NCBI RefSeq assembly: GCF_000024865.1
Contig: NC_013595.1
Span: 10,106,001 to 10,170,000 of the forward strand
DNA from: Streptosporangium roseum DSM 43021
GTDB taxonomy: Bacteria; Actinomycetota; Actinomycetes; Streptosporangiales; Streptosporangiaceae
Length of the DNA stretch: 64,000 bases
Direction: 5' to 3'
Below the pieces are notes generated by a model. The model did not search any database and was not told the DNA's origin. It was given only the letters and a program-made list of their open reading frames with translations. Shown here piece after piece: positions 50,145 through 58,864 of this stretch. A program made the translations under genes and the position numbers. Every line of letters starts with the position of its first letter. Positions within the stretch are counted from its first letter, which is position 1.

Positions 50145-50484
50145 CTTCCGCTGGTGTTTTCGTTGGAGCCGCGCTGCCAGGGCGAGTGGGGGCCGCAGAA
50201 GTAGACGGGCAGGTCGGCGGCCACCGTGAACTGGTGGTGCAGCGCCGTTTCCGCGCCCTGGTCCCAGGCGAGGGAGCGTTTGAGTTCGGTGGGCAGAGTG
50301 GCCATGGTGACGGTCAGGGCGTTCTGGACGGTCTCCGCGGTGCGGTCCTGGGGCAGGTGAACAAGCAGGACGTATCGGGATGCACGCTCCATCAGGGTGC
50401 CGATCTGGGACCTCTGGTTCCTGCCGATGATCAGGTCGCCTTCCCAGTGGCCGGGGACGGCCCGGCCTTCGTCCCTGGTGCAGG
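50145..50484 (-). pseudogene. IS30-family transposase fragment
   Basis: Reading on the minus strand, GRAVPGHWEGDLIIGRNQRS, IGTLMERASRYVLLVHLPQD, ATLPTELKRSLAWDQGAE and YFCGPHSPWQRGSNENT match the central catalytic part of IS30 transposases, including the first Asp and the GSNENTNG region. The N-terminal HTH domain and everything after NENT are missing, and the following sequence is unrelated. Both ends are truncated, so it is inactive. Confidence 0.9.
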
Positions 50485-50506
50485 CTCAGAAACTTTACGT
50501 TGAGGT

Positions 50507-51271
50507 GTGCACATACGAACTGACCGCTCGATATCGCCTCGTCTCCACACCTTCCTTCACGAGGACGCACGCTGGCATGACCCGACGCCCGTGGACTGGA
50601 TCGAACGGACCGCCTGCACCGTTGACCATGCCGGGATCGAGGCCGAGGCTCCCGCTGCAGCCGTTGAGGCGATGATTGCCTTCGAGCAGCGGTACGGCGG
50701 ACTGTGGTGTCCGGCTTTGAAACCCAACGGGATGAAGTACGGGCTGGATGGCGATGCGAGGGTCCACTGGACGGCTCAGGGATGGGCGTTCTTCGGAATC
50801 ATGGACGGTGACTGGACGGATAGCGTGGAGGTCCTGCTGGACGGCCGTACCGGGATGACCCTCGCCGGCAAGCCGCTCAGGATCCTCCACCGGAGTGTCG
50901 ACCAGCGGCTTGAGGCGCACGCCCTGCTTCTGACCGTCCACCGCTGGCCGCATCTGACGCTGGAGCTGGCCATCCCGCGGGGAAAGATCCCGCCCCTGGT
51001 AGGCGCGGACCTTCCGCCCCGGGTCGATGAGGCCTCAGGGCCGACGGACCTGTGGTGGCTCGACGGAGCGTCCGCTGTGCACCTCTGCCTCAACAACTGG
51101 TGGACAAAGGATCATGGCATGTGGGTGGCCCGTTGCTTCAGCCAAGACGCCACAACCCTGAACCAGATCAAGGAGTCGTTGCTCAACGAGGTGGCCGAAC
51201 TGCTGCAGCCGGGGGAGGTTTGGTGCTCACTGTGCGAGCGGCGCACCATTCCGGGCGGCCCGTGTTTCTGA
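50507..51271 (+). CDS. unrecognised cytoplasmic protein (SUKH-like hint)
   Basis: A 254-residue protein starting at GTG 50507. AFEQRYGGLWCPALKPNG (about 63-80) resembles the opening helix-turn of SMI1/KNR4 (SUKH) proteins, often immunity factors, but the similarity is short. The rest has LLDGRTGMTLAGKPLRI and a C-terminal CSLCERRTIPGGPC cluster of three or four cysteines that might bind zinc. No signal or membrane segment. It begins next to the IS30 fragment and precedes a tRNA; no toxin gene is adjacent. Function unknown. Confidence 0.65.
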   Translation: MHIRTDRSISPRLHTFLHEDARWHDPTPVDWIERTACTVDHAGIEAEAPAAAVEAMIAFEQRYGGLWCPALKPNGMKYGLDGDARVHWTAQGWAFFGIMDGDWTDSVEVLLDGRTGMTLAGKPLRILHRSVDQRLEAHALLLTVHRWPHLTLELAIPRGKIPPLVGADLPPRVDEASGPTDLWWLDGASAVHLCLNNWWTKDHGMWVARCFSQDATTLNQIKESLLNEVAELLQPGEVWCSLCERRTIPGGPCF

Positions 51272-51376
51272 ACGCCATGGTCTTCGGATGTCGAAAGCTG
51301 ATCGATTCCCAAACACGCACCCGGCCGCGGGCGAAGCCATCGGATCCACGACCCTGTTAGCACGGGTGTTAGCAAA

Positions 51377-51405
51377 AGGCCCCCACCGGGAACCGGTGAG
51401 GGCCT
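51377..51405 (-). terminator. terminator of tRNA-Thr
   Basis: AGGCCCCCACCGG pairs with CCGGTGAGGGCCT (one mismatch) over a 3-nt loop. On the minus strand it is followed by TTTT, directly after the tRNA. Confidence 0.85.
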
Positions 51406-51415
51406 CTGACCTGGG

Positions 51416-51489
51416 AGCCGCCTTGGGGAATCGAACCCCAGACCCCTTCATTACGAGTGAAGTGCTCTGGCCGACTGAGCTAAGGCGGC
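51416..51489 (-). tRNA. tRNA-Thr (anticodon CGT)
   Basis: A 74-nt cloverleaf: acceptor GCCGCCT/AGGCGGC, D arm GCTC..GAGC, anticodon stem CTTCA/TGAAG around loop CTCGTAA (anticodon CGT, codon ACG), T arm TGGGG-TTCGATT-CCCCA. CCA is not encoded. A terminator follows. tRNA genes are common integration sites, and mobile remnants lie on its downstream side, but I found no duplicated 3' end that would mark an att site. Confidence 0.96.
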
Positions 51490-51556
51490 GTGCCGTGCAT
51501 GTTTCGCACGGCCTACGGCAGTCTACAGGCTCCCGAGGGCTTTCTGCGCCCCCGAA

Positions 51557-53014
51557 TCAACCGATCTTGGGGCAGTGGACTCCGTCCTTGGGCACCGCCA
51601 GGTTGATCAGGTAGTCGTCGACCAGGCGGTCCACGCATGCCGAGCCGGTCAGGTACGCGGTGTGCCCGTCGCCGTCGAAGCCGACCAGCACCCCGGAGGA
51701 GAGCTGGTCGGCAAGGGCCTCGGCCCACTCGTACGGCGTGGCCGGGTCGCGTTCGGTGCCGACGACCATGATGGGGGCGGCACCGGGGGCGTCGACCTTC
51801 TCCTGGGACGTCGCCTTGGCCGGCCAGTAAACGCAGGGCAGCGACGACCACATGACAGAGGGGCCGAACAGCGGCGCGTCGCCGGCGGAGTCGCGGGCGG
51901 CCTCGGCGAGGGCGGCGGAGGTGGCGGGGAAGCGACCGTCGACGCAGTTGACGGCCATGTTGGCTTCCGTCTGGTTGGAGTACGTGCCGCCCTCACGGCG
52001 GTCGATCAGCAGGTCGGCCATGCGCAGGAGCGTGGTCCCGTCCCCCTTCGACGCCTCGTTGAGCGCCTGACGGAGGACCGGCCACGCATGCCGGTCGTAG
52101 AGGGGGGTGATCAGGCCAAGGGTGGTCCACGCCTCGCTGATCCGGCGGCCGTCGCCGCTCTTGTTGGCCAGGGGCTCCTGGTCCGTCCTGCGGAGCAGGG
52201 CCCCGAGCTCCTCACGGGCCGGTTTCACCGGGCCTTCGAAGGGACAGTCCGCGGCGGTGAAGCAGTCTTCGAGGAAGGCGTCGAGAGCGACCTCGAAGCC
52301 GCGGGCCTGGGTGGCGTTCAGCTCCAGCGGGGCGAGCGAGGAGTCCACCGCGCCGTCCAGGACGAGGGCGCGGACGCGGCCGGGGAAGAGGTCGGCGTAG
52401 ACCGCGCCGAGCTGCGTGCCGTACGACTTGCCGAGGTAGGTGAGCCCCTTGTCCCCGAGGGCCGCGCGGAGCAGGTCCATGTCCCGTGCCGCGTCGGCCG
52501 TGCCGACGTGTGGCAGCAGCTTGCCCGAGCGGGACTGGCATCCGGCGGCGAACCGCCGCGAGCCCTCCTCCAGCGCGGCGACCTCGGCGGGCGAGTCGGG
52601 GGAGCCGTCGAGGCTGAGATAGGCGTCCAGCTCGCTCGACGACAGGCACCGGACGGGTGAGGACTCGCCGACCCCGCGCGGGTCGAATCCCACCACGTCG
52701 AACCGGGCCCGCACGGCCTCACTCAGCACCGAACGCGCGCTGCGCGCGTATCCGATCCCGGAGCCGCCGGGGCCGCCGGGGTTGACGAGGATGGAGCCGA
52801 TCCGCTCTCCCGAGGCGGGGAGCCGGATCACGCTGATCTGGATCCGCTCGCCGTCGGGCCTGTCGTGGTCGAGCGGAACGCCCAGCTTGGCGCATTCGAA
52901 CCCGTCACCGCAGCTCGTCCAGTCGAGCGCGGTGCCCGCCCGGTCGACACCGGTGCAGGCCGTCGCGGAGAGAACCAGCGCCACGAGGGCGGCGACCGTA
53001 CGGCGGAATCTCAC
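51557..53014 (-). CDS. exported alpha/beta hydrolase, TAP-like (tripeptidyl aminopeptidase family)
   Basis: A 485-residue protein with an N-terminal export signal (RRTVAALVALVLSATAC; Cys20 may be a lipid site, though the preceding residues are a weak lipobox). VNPGGPGGSGI forms the oxyanion hole, GKSYGTQLG the nucleophile elbow, and the TAP-like C-terminal domain carries GTERDPATPYEWA (acid) and GDGHTAY (His). Paired cysteines suggest disulfides. The likely role is release of peptides or related substrates outside the cell. A monocistronic gene. Confidence 0.9.
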   Translation of the reverse strand: MRFRRTVAALVALVLSATACTGVDRAGTALDWTSCGDGFECAKLGVPLDHDRPDGERIQISVIRLPASGERIGSILVNPGGPGGSGIGYARSARSVLSEAVRARFDVVGFDPRGVGESSPVRCLSSSELDAYLSLDGSPDSPAEVAALEEGSRRFAAGCQSRSGKLLPHVGTADAARDMDLLRAALGDKGLTYLGKSYGTQLGAVYADLFPGRVRALVLDGAVDSSLAPLELNATQARGFEVALDAFLEDCFTAADCPFEGPVKPAREELGALLRRTDQEPLANKSGDGRRISEAWTTLGLITPLYDRHAWPVLRQALNEASKGDGTTLLRMADLLIDRREGGTYSNQTEANMAVNCVDGRFPATSAALAEAARDSAGDAPLFGPSVMWSSLPCVYWPAKATSQEKVDAPGAAPIMVVGTERDPATPYEWAEALADQLSSGVLVGFDGDGHTAYLTGSACVDRLVDDYLINLAVPKDGVHCPKIG

Positions 53015-53315
53015 GCTGTGCCTTTCGGGGGGCGGCGGCAGATCGTATTCCGTGGGAATCCTACGCCCGCCTCCCCGAAATCCTCACCGAGGACGAATCC
53101 ACTGATCCACGGCGGACTGGTCGATCGATCCGCCACCCCACCCGCCCGGCCGCAGGCATGACGGCCCTGGGCGGAGAGATGTCCGGGGATGCGCCGGGAG
53201 CTCTCCGAGAAGCGCCGAGGGCCCTCCGGGACCACGCGACCTCCCACTCCGAGGCCACCTCCCAACCAGGGAGACTTCTGACCTGGGGAACCGCCAACAA
53301 TCACCCGGGGAACCG
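53015..53315. other. intergenic region, no gene seen
   Basis: About 300 bp upstream of the TAP-like gene and downstream of an alpha/beta hydrolase gene. Two short GGGGAACCGC copies occur at about 53284 and 53303. No promoter, RNA or gene is convincing. Confidence 0.45.
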
Positions 53316-54167
53316 CTAAAGGGTCGCCAGGAAGTCGAGCAGGGCGGCGGTGAACTCCGCCGGACGCTCCAGCGGCGGCAGGTGGCCGGTCTCCGGGAAC
53401 TCGACCCGGCGGGCCTTCCTGATCTCCCTCGCCAGCAGGTCCGACACCTCCAGGATCTCCGGCACGTCGGCCGTCCCGGTGACCACCAGGGTCGGCACCT
53501 CGATCTCGGCGAGCCGCCCCTTCGCCGGCGGCCACAGGTCACGCTCGCTGCCGTGCGGCCCGGTCCACGACCGCTCGTTCAGCAGGCGGTCCATCTTCAG
53601 CGCCAGCTCCCACACCTGGGGAGCGAGGTCGTCGCGGGTACGGCCGGGCCCGGCCACCAGGAACTCCGTCTCGGCCTCGGAGTACGCCTCCAGCTCCGCC
53701 GCGTCGACGGTCTCCACCTCGCCGGCGCGATAGCTCCGGAGCCGGTCGACCCCGATCACGCCGTGCACCCGCTCCCGGTACCGCGCCGGCATCGACGGCG
53801 GCCATTCGTACCCGGAGAGCCCGGGGGCGACCAGGGTGAGCGCGGTGACCCGCTCGGGCGCGGTGAGCGCGGCGTCCAGCGAGATCTTGCCGCCGTCCGA
53901 GCTGCCCACCAGGACGGCACGGTCCACCCCGAAGGCGTCCAGCAACGCCAGCAGGTCCTCGTGGTGGGCGAACTCGCCGGTCGCGTCACCGGATTCGCCG
54001 TACCCGCGCCAGTCATAGCGGATCACCCGATACCTCTCGGACAGCGTCCGGAACTGGTGATCCCACATCCGCCTGTCCGCGCAGCCGGCGTGCACCAGCA
54101 CGACCGCCGGCCCGCTACCGGCCTCGTCAAAGCCGAACTCCGTGCCACCGATCCGGATCATCGCCAT
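53316..54167 (-). CDS. alpha/beta hydrolase
   Basis: A 283-residue soluble enzyme. VVLVHAGCADRRMW gives the oxyanion loop, DWRGYGESG the conserved turn, VGSSDGGKI the nucleophile elbow with Ser90, TGTADVPE the acid region and FPETGHLPPLERP the catalytic His. A typical small-molecule esterase or C-C hydrolase; the substrate cannot be told. It is divergent from a second alpha/beta hydrolase 143 bp away. Confidence 0.88.
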   Translation of the reverse strand: MAMIRIGGTEFGFDEAGSGPAVVLVHAGCADRRMWDHQFRTLSERYRVIRYDWRGYGESGDATGEFAHHEDLLALLDAFGVDRAVLVGSSDGGKISLDAALTAPERVTALTLVAPGLSGYEWPPSMPARYRERVHGVIGVDRLRSYRAGEVETVDAAELEAYSEAETEFLVAGPGRTRDDLAPQVWELALKMDRLLNERSWTGPHGSERDLWPPAKGRLAEIEVPTLVVTGTADVPEILEVSDLLAREIRKARRVEFPETGHLPPLERPAEFTAALLDFLATL

Positions 54168-54310
54168 GCCCGTGCCCCCATGTCCGCCCGCTCCCGCACC
54201 CGGTCCTGACGCGGAGATACTTCACGATCCATCTCGCGAACCGCCAGGTCCGTCCGCCATGGGCGGAAAACGGCGTGCGTTCCCCGCGCCCGCCAGCGAC
54301 AATTCCGGTC

Positions 54311-55204
54311 ATGCAGATGAGTGTCGAAGACCCGGTCCGGCTCGGAGAGAGCAGGCTTCCCGACGGCCGGCTGCTGGGCTGGGCGGAGTGGGGGCCACAG
54401 GACGGCAGCCCGGTGCTGCTGTGCCCCGGTGCGGCCACGAGCCGGTGGCTGGGGTTCGGCACGGACGTCGTCGACGCTCTCGGAGTCCGTCTCGTGTCGG
54501 TGGACCGCCCGGGGCTGGGAGCCTCCGGCCCCGCGCCCGGCCGGACACTGGACGGCTGGGCGGATGACGTCCGCCACCTCACCGCGGCGCGCGGGTTGGA
54601 GGGCCTGACGGTCGTCGGGTTCTCCCAGGGAGCGCCCTACGCCCTCGCCTGCGCGGCGGCCGGCGTCGCGATAGGAGCGGCGATCGTCTCCGGCGGGGAC
54701 GAGCTGGCCGCGCCGGAGTTCGCCGACGCCCTGGAGCCGGAGGTGCGCTTCCTGGTCGACTCCGTGGCGGCCGACCCGGCCCGCGCCGAGGCGTCCTTCG
54801 CCGGATTCGGCAGCCCCGATGCGCTCTGGGAAATGATCATCGCCGGGAGCCCCGACCTCGACCGCGAGGTCTACCTGCAGCCCTCGTTCGAACGGGCCTT
54901 CCGCCGCGCCATGGACGAGGCGTTCTCCCAGGGCCCGGCCGGATACGCCCGGGACACCGTTCTGGCCATGGGACGCTGGCCGTTCGACCCCGCGGGCATC
55001 ACCGTGCCGGTCGACCTCTGGTACGGCCGGCAGGACACCAGCACGGTCCACTCCCCCGATCACGGCGCCACCCTGGCCGGCCGCATCCCGTCCGCGCGCC
55101 GCCATCTCGTGCCCGACGCCGGCGGCGCGCTGCTGTGGACCCATGCGGAGGAGATCCTGCGTACGCTGCTGCGGCACACGGCCGGAACGGCATCCGCCCT
55201 CTGA
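54311..55204 (+). CDS. alpha/beta hydrolase
   Basis: A 297-residue enzyme with LLCPGAATSRWLG, DRPGLGASGP, the nucleophile elbow GFSQGAPYA (Ser105), and YGRQDTSTVH as acid region. At the histidine position the sequence reads PDAGGALLW where most relatives have a GH pair; the nearest candidate is the His of LLWTHAEEI, so activity is uncertain. ATG 54311 is the start; ATG 54317 is possible. It ends before a bidirectional hairpin. Confidence 0.82.
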   Translation: MQMSVEDPVRLGESRLPDGRLLGWAEWGPQDGSPVLLCPGAATSRWLGFGTDVVDALGVRLVSVDRPGLGASGPAPGRTLDGWADDVRHLTAARGLEGLTVVGFSQGAPYALACAAAGVAIGAAIVSGGDELAAPEFADALEPEVRFLVDSVAADPARAEASFAGFGSPDALWEMIIAGSPDLDREVYLQPSFERAFRRAMDEAFSQGPAGYARDTVLAMGRWPFDPAGITVPVDLWYGRQDTSTVHSPDHGATLAGRIPSARRHLVPDAGGALLWTHAEEILRTLLRHTAGTASAL

Positions 55205-55228
55205 GCCGCGTACGCACACGGCTCAGAC

Positions 55229-55256
55229 GGCTCAACCGATACCCATCGGCTGAGCC
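55229..55256. terminator. bidirectional terminator between hydrolase and PSP1 genes
   Basis: GGCTCAACCGAT pairs with ATCGGCTGAGCC (one mismatch) over a 4-nt loop between two converging genes. Confidence 0.8.
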
Positions 55257-55306
55257 ATGCTGAGCCGTACGACCGGGACCGGGATCGCGCCCGCCGGCTG
55301 CGCCGC

Positions 55307-56164
55307 CTACTCCTCCGGGGAGGCGTCGGCGGCCGTCGGCGCCTCGCCGTACATCGTGTCGTGCTGCTTGCGCGGGGAGCAGACCGAAGCGGAGGGGCAG
55401 GCGCAGCGCCGCCCGCCCTCGTCCAGCCGGACCGTCACCGAGTCCGAGGGGACGTTGCGCCCTACGACGGTCCCCGGGCCCTCGGGGGTGTCGACCTTGA
55501 GGCCGACGCGGGGCATCTTGCTGTTCGCGTTGACGTAGAGCGGGTGCTCGTATTTGAGGCAGCACATCAGCCGCCCGCACGCCCCCGCGATGCGCAGCGG
55601 GTTGACCGGCAGGTCCTGATCCTTGGCCATGCGCACGGAGACCGGCTCGAAGTCCTTGAGGAAGGTGGCGCAGCACAGGTCACGGCCGCAGGGGCCGATG
55701 CCGCCCTGCAGGCGGGCCTCGTCGCGGGGGCCGATCTGGCGCAGCTCCACCCGGGCGCGCAGGTTGCGGGCCAGGTCGCGGACGAGGGCGCGGAAGTCGA
55801 CGCGGTGAGGGGCCGAGAAGTAGACGGTGTAGACGTTGTCGGAGTCGAGGTAGTCGACGCCGACGACCTTCATGGGCAGCTCGTGCCGCTTGATCAGGCG
55901 CTTGGAGACGCTGCGGGCCTCCGCGCGCCGCCGCTTGTTGCCCTCGTCGCGGGCCAGGTGCTCCTCATCCGCGATGCCCGCGCACAGCGGCAGGCCGCCG
56001 ACCTCCTCGCTCGTCCACTGCGGCGCCCACACGCACTCGGCCACCTCCGGCCCGGCGTCGGTGGGCACGAGCACCCTGTCGCCGACCTTGGGACTGTGCT
56101 CGCCCGGATCGAGGTAGTACAGCCGGCCGTAACGGGTGAAGCTCACGGCCATGATCATGCTCAT
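55307..56164 (-). CDS. PSP1 / RicT (YaaT)-like regulatory protein
   Basis: A 285-residue protein with the PSP1 C-terminal core: VYFSAPHRVDFRALVRDLAR, RQIGPRDEARLQGGIGPCGR, CCATFLKDFEPVSVRMAKDQ and GRLMCCLKYE, where several cysteines could bind an Fe-S cluster as in the Bacillus RicAFT complex. There RicT affects RNase Y and sporulation. In actinobacteria the gene is usually close to holB and tmk, which lie 4 kb upstream here, so insertion of the sigma and glycosyltransferase genes may have split the cluster. Confidence 0.88.
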   Translation of the reverse strand: MSMIMAVSFTRYGRLYYLDPGEHSPKVGDRVLVPTDAGPEVAECVWAPQWTSEEVGGLPLCAGIADEEHLARDEGNKRRRAEARSVSKRLIKRHELPMKVVGVDYLDSDNVYTVYFSAPHRVDFRALVRDLARNLRARVELRQIGPRDEARLQGGIGPCGRDLCCATFLKDFEPVSVRMAKDQDLPVNPLRIAGACGRLMCCLKYEHPLYVNANSKMPRVGLKVDTPEGPGTVVGRNVPSDSVTVRLDEGGRRCACPSASVCSPRKQHDTMYGEAPTAADASPEE

Positions 56165-56428
56165 GTGGCTCCAAAGCTGCTGGGGGTACGGCTAAGCGCC
56201 CACGGAGCCACACTACGCGTCGCAGGCGTTCCCGTGGGTTCCCGCATCAGAGCAGCGGCCCTGTTCCCCGCGCGGAAGCCGGACACGGGCTCCCGCGCCG
56301 GCGCTCCGATGCGGAGGCCTGGGGCGTGGGCTCCCGCCCCAGGCACTCCGGCACCAGATGCTCCGGCGCCAGATACGGAAGCCGGCGAAGGTGGGCCGTG
56401 CCCCCGCATCGCCCTCAGCAGGAGGAGC

Positions 56429-57103
56429 TCACCTTCCCCTGCCCGTCAAGTGGCACTGCTCCCCGTCATCGGACCATGGAAGGTTGCTCTTGACGATCCC
56501 CCACAGGGAGGCGCGCTCAAGAAGGCAGGGCATGTCGACGACGTTGGCCACGCCGGGCAGCTCGTGCGCGGCCCGGGTCACGGCCAGGGAGTTCGCCCCT
56601 TCCCCTGTCCTGACCCGGAAGGACTCGGGCATGTCCTTCGGAACTATTGCGTTGATCAGCTGGGGATCATCCTGGTTCTGCTGCAGGAAGTTCTCCCAGG
56701 CCGTCTGCTGATCCTCGAAGGTGACGCTCTTCACCTCGGGCCGGGCCTCCAGCATCCGTACGAGGTTCTCCTTCTCCGTCTCGGTGATCTTCCCGCCCTC
56801 GCAGGAGGGGAAGGGATCCTTGTCCTTGCAGAGGAAGACCGAGACCTCGGCCCTCCCTCCGGGCGCTTCGCCGCTCATGGACATCGCGACGATGCTCTCC
56901 CCCTGCGACATCGGAGCAGCCGGGGAGGGTGTGACAAGCCGTACGACTCCGAAGGCCGTCGCGGCAGCGGCCAGGGCGACGGCGGTGACACGGAGAGGCA
57001 CCCGGGACCGGCGGCGGGCCGGAGCGGTCAGCGGGCGGACGTCAACGGCGGTCATGGCGGCGGCCGACAGGGCCTCGCGCAGGCGGTTCTCGGTGGCGTT
57101 CAA
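56429..57103 (-). CDS. single-TM protein with FtsX-like extracellular domain, partner of ECF sigma factor
   Basis: A 224-residue protein: cytoplasmic N terminus of about 35 residues, one TM helix (about 37-60) and an exported domain whose VSVFLCKDKDPFPSCEGG, TETEKENLVRMLEARPEVKS, FEDQQTAWENFLQQNQDDP and MPESFRVRTGEG match the extracellular domain of cell-division FtsX, but without FtsX's four membrane helices. The start is TTG overlapping the sigma stop (TTGA). Position and topology fit an anti-sigma or sensor; the short cytoplasmic part lacks a zinc finger. Confidence 0.82.
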   Translation of the reverse strand: MNATENRLREALSAAAMTAVDVRPLTAPARRRSRVPLRVTAVALAAAATAFGVVRLVTPSPAAPMSQGESIVAMSMSGEAPGGRAEVSVFLCKDKDPFPSCEGGKITETEKENLVRMLEARPEVKSVTFEDQQTAWENFLQQNQDDPQLINAIVPKDMPESFRVRTGEGANSLAVTRAAHELPGVANVVDMPCLLERASLWGIVKSNLPWSDDGEQCHLTGRGR

Positions 57104-57660
57104 GATTCCTCCCCAAGCTTGCGGGCGAGGGCTGCCAGCCCGCGCGCGATGGTGGACCGGGCCGTGCCGGCACCGATCCCCATGGTCTCGGCGATCTCCA
57201 GGTCGGACAGGTCGAGGTAGTAGCGGAGCGTCAGCGCCTCGCGCTGCCGCCCCGGTAGCGCGCGCAGGGCCACCAGTACCTCGCGGCGCTCCTCGCCGAG
57301 CAGTGCGGCGTGTTCGGCGGACCAGACGGGCGGCTCGTACGGCACGGCCCGCCGGAACGCCACCGCCCGGCGCCGCAGCACGGAACGGGAGCCGTTGAGC
57401 ACCGCCGAGCGGATGTAGGTCAGCGCGCGCCGGGGATCGCGCAGGCGGTGCCGTCCCGCGTGCGTGCGGGTGAACGCCTCCTGCACCACATCCTCGGCCG
57501 TGGCCTGGTCCCCCACCATGAGCAGCGCCAGCCGCACCAGCCCGAGGTGGTGGTCGGCGAACAACGCCGCGACGTCGACGCGGTCCCTGGCCAGGGGCTC
57601 TCCATGGGAGAGCATCTCGATTTCGGGATCTGGGGTGGTCCCCGACAATGACATGGTCAC
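57100..57660 (-). CDS. ECF RNA polymerase sigma factor (SigE-like family)
   Basis: A 186-residue sigma factor. Region 2 is FADHHLGLVRLALLMVGDQA with EDVVQEAFTR; region 4 is ALRALPGRQREALTLRYYLD followed by the HTH LSDLEIAETMGIGAGTARSTIARG. It belongs to the actinobacterial SigE-like group that pairs with downstream single-TM proteins, as here. GTG 57660 or ATG 57654 may start it. Target promoters are unknown. Confidence 0.93.
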   Translation of the reverse strand: MTMSLSGTTPDPEIEMLSHGEPLARDRVDVAALFADHHLGLVRLALLMVGDQATAEDVVQEAFTRTHAGRHRLRDPRRALTYIRSAVLNGSRSVLRRRAVAFRRAVPYEPPVWSAEHAALLGEERREVLVALRALPGRQREALTLRYYLDLSDLEIAETMGIGAGTARSTIARGLAALARKLGEES

Positions 57661-57712
57661 GTAACAGAGACGCCGGGCCGGGCCGCCCGCTGCTCCACCC
57701 GGCCCACGAGTT

Positions 57713-58864
57713 TCACACGAGCTCGGCGAAGGACTTCTCCCACCGTTCCACGATCATGGAGATGTCGTAGCGCCTGGCCGTCTCCAGCGCGTTGACCGCC
57801 ATCCGGTGACGGCCCTCCTCGTCGTCGATCATCTTGAGCAGCCCGCCGGCCAGGGCGTCCACGTCGTCGGGCGGGACCAGCACCCCGTCGTGACCGGGGG
57901 TGATGATCTCGCGAGGTCCTCGGGGACAGTCGAAGCTGACCACCGGCACCCCGCACGCGAACGCCTCGATGATGGTCATGCCGAAGCCCTCGAACCGGGA
58001 GCTGACCGCGTGGATGGATGCCTTTGCCAGCTCGCCCTCGATGTCGCCGGTCGGGCCCATGAACGTGACGTTGTTGTGCAGGCGCAGCTTGACGGCCAGC
58101 TTGACCAGCTTGTCGCTGATCCGGCCCTCGCCGTAGATCCGCAGTTTCCAGTCCGGGCGCTCCCGGACCACCTGGGCGAACGCCTTCAGCAGCCGGTCGT
58201 ACCCCTTGACCGGCACCAGCCGCCCGGCGGCCAGCACGATCCTGTTGTCCTGCCTGGAGCGGGGGCGCGGCCCTCCGGCCAGCCCGTTGCCGATGGTGTA
58301 GACCCGCGTCCGCGCCCCGTCGAGCATGGTCCGGTAGTCCTGCTCGTCGGCCTCGGTGAGGGTGACGATCGCGTCCAGCTTCGGGTACCACTGCCGGATC
58401 TCCTCGAAGATGCCGGGCTGGTGGGCCTCGAAGTGCAGGTGTTCCTGGGCGATCGTGACGACCCGCCTGCGGGCGAAGCGGGCGGCCATGATGTTCAGCC
58501 CGGCGCGGGTGGTGATCAGCACGTCGGTGCGGAGCCGCCGCAGCTCGCGCCGGAGCACGTCGTCGCTCCAGGCGCTGAAGGAGGCGTAGGCGCGCTCCTC
58601 GGGGTGGATCAGCTCGCTCGGCTGCTCGCCCAGCCGCTCCGCCTTTTTCGTGTACGGCCAGCGGACCCTGGCCCCCTCCCGCAGGTCCACCAGCGAACGC
58701 AGCCTGACCTTGGATCCCAGCGGCAGGAAGGGCAGGTCGGTGTGCTGGAAGACGCTGATCACCTCGACGTCGTGCCGCTCGGCCATCTCGGTGGCGAGGT
58801 CGAAGGTGGCCCGGATCGTCCCCCCCATGCCGTAGGCGTTGAGGATCAGGAAGGAGATCTTCAT
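57713..58864 (-). CDS. GT4-family glycosyltransferase
   Basis: A 383-residue GT-B enzyme. The N-terminal NAYGMGGTIRATFDLA is the acceptor-side glycine loop, VLAAGRLVPVKGYDRLLKAF the start of the donor domain, and EGFGMTIIEAFACGVPVV the E-x7-E nucleotide-sugar motif. Probably retaining, using an NDP-sugar for a cell-wall polymer or glycolipid. Its ATG overlaps the stop of the upstream beta-rich protein gene (4 bp), so the two act together. Confidence 0.92.
   Translation of the reverse strand: MKISFLILNAYGMGGTIRATFDLATEMAERHDVEVISVFQHTDLPFLPLGSKVRLRSLVDLREGARVRWPYTKKAERLGEQPSELIHPEERAYASFSAWSDDVLRRELRRLRTDVLITTRAGLNIMAARFARRRVVTIAQEHLHFEAHQPGIFEEIRQWYPKLDAIVTLTEADEQDYRTMLDGARTRVYTIGNGLAGGPRPRSRQDNRIVLAAGRLVPVKGYDRLLKAFAQVVRERPDWKLRIYGEGRISDKLVKLAVKLRLHNNVTFMGPTGDIEGELAKASIHAVSSRFEGFGMTIIEAFACGVPVVSFDCPRGPREIITPGHDGVLVPPDDVDALAGGLLKMIDDEEGRHRMAVNALETARRYDISMIVERWEKSFAELV

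Noticed and set aside
51361..51500. Integration att site at tRNA-Thr
   Set aside because: No second copy of the tRNA 3' end was found in the window and no integrase gene is present.
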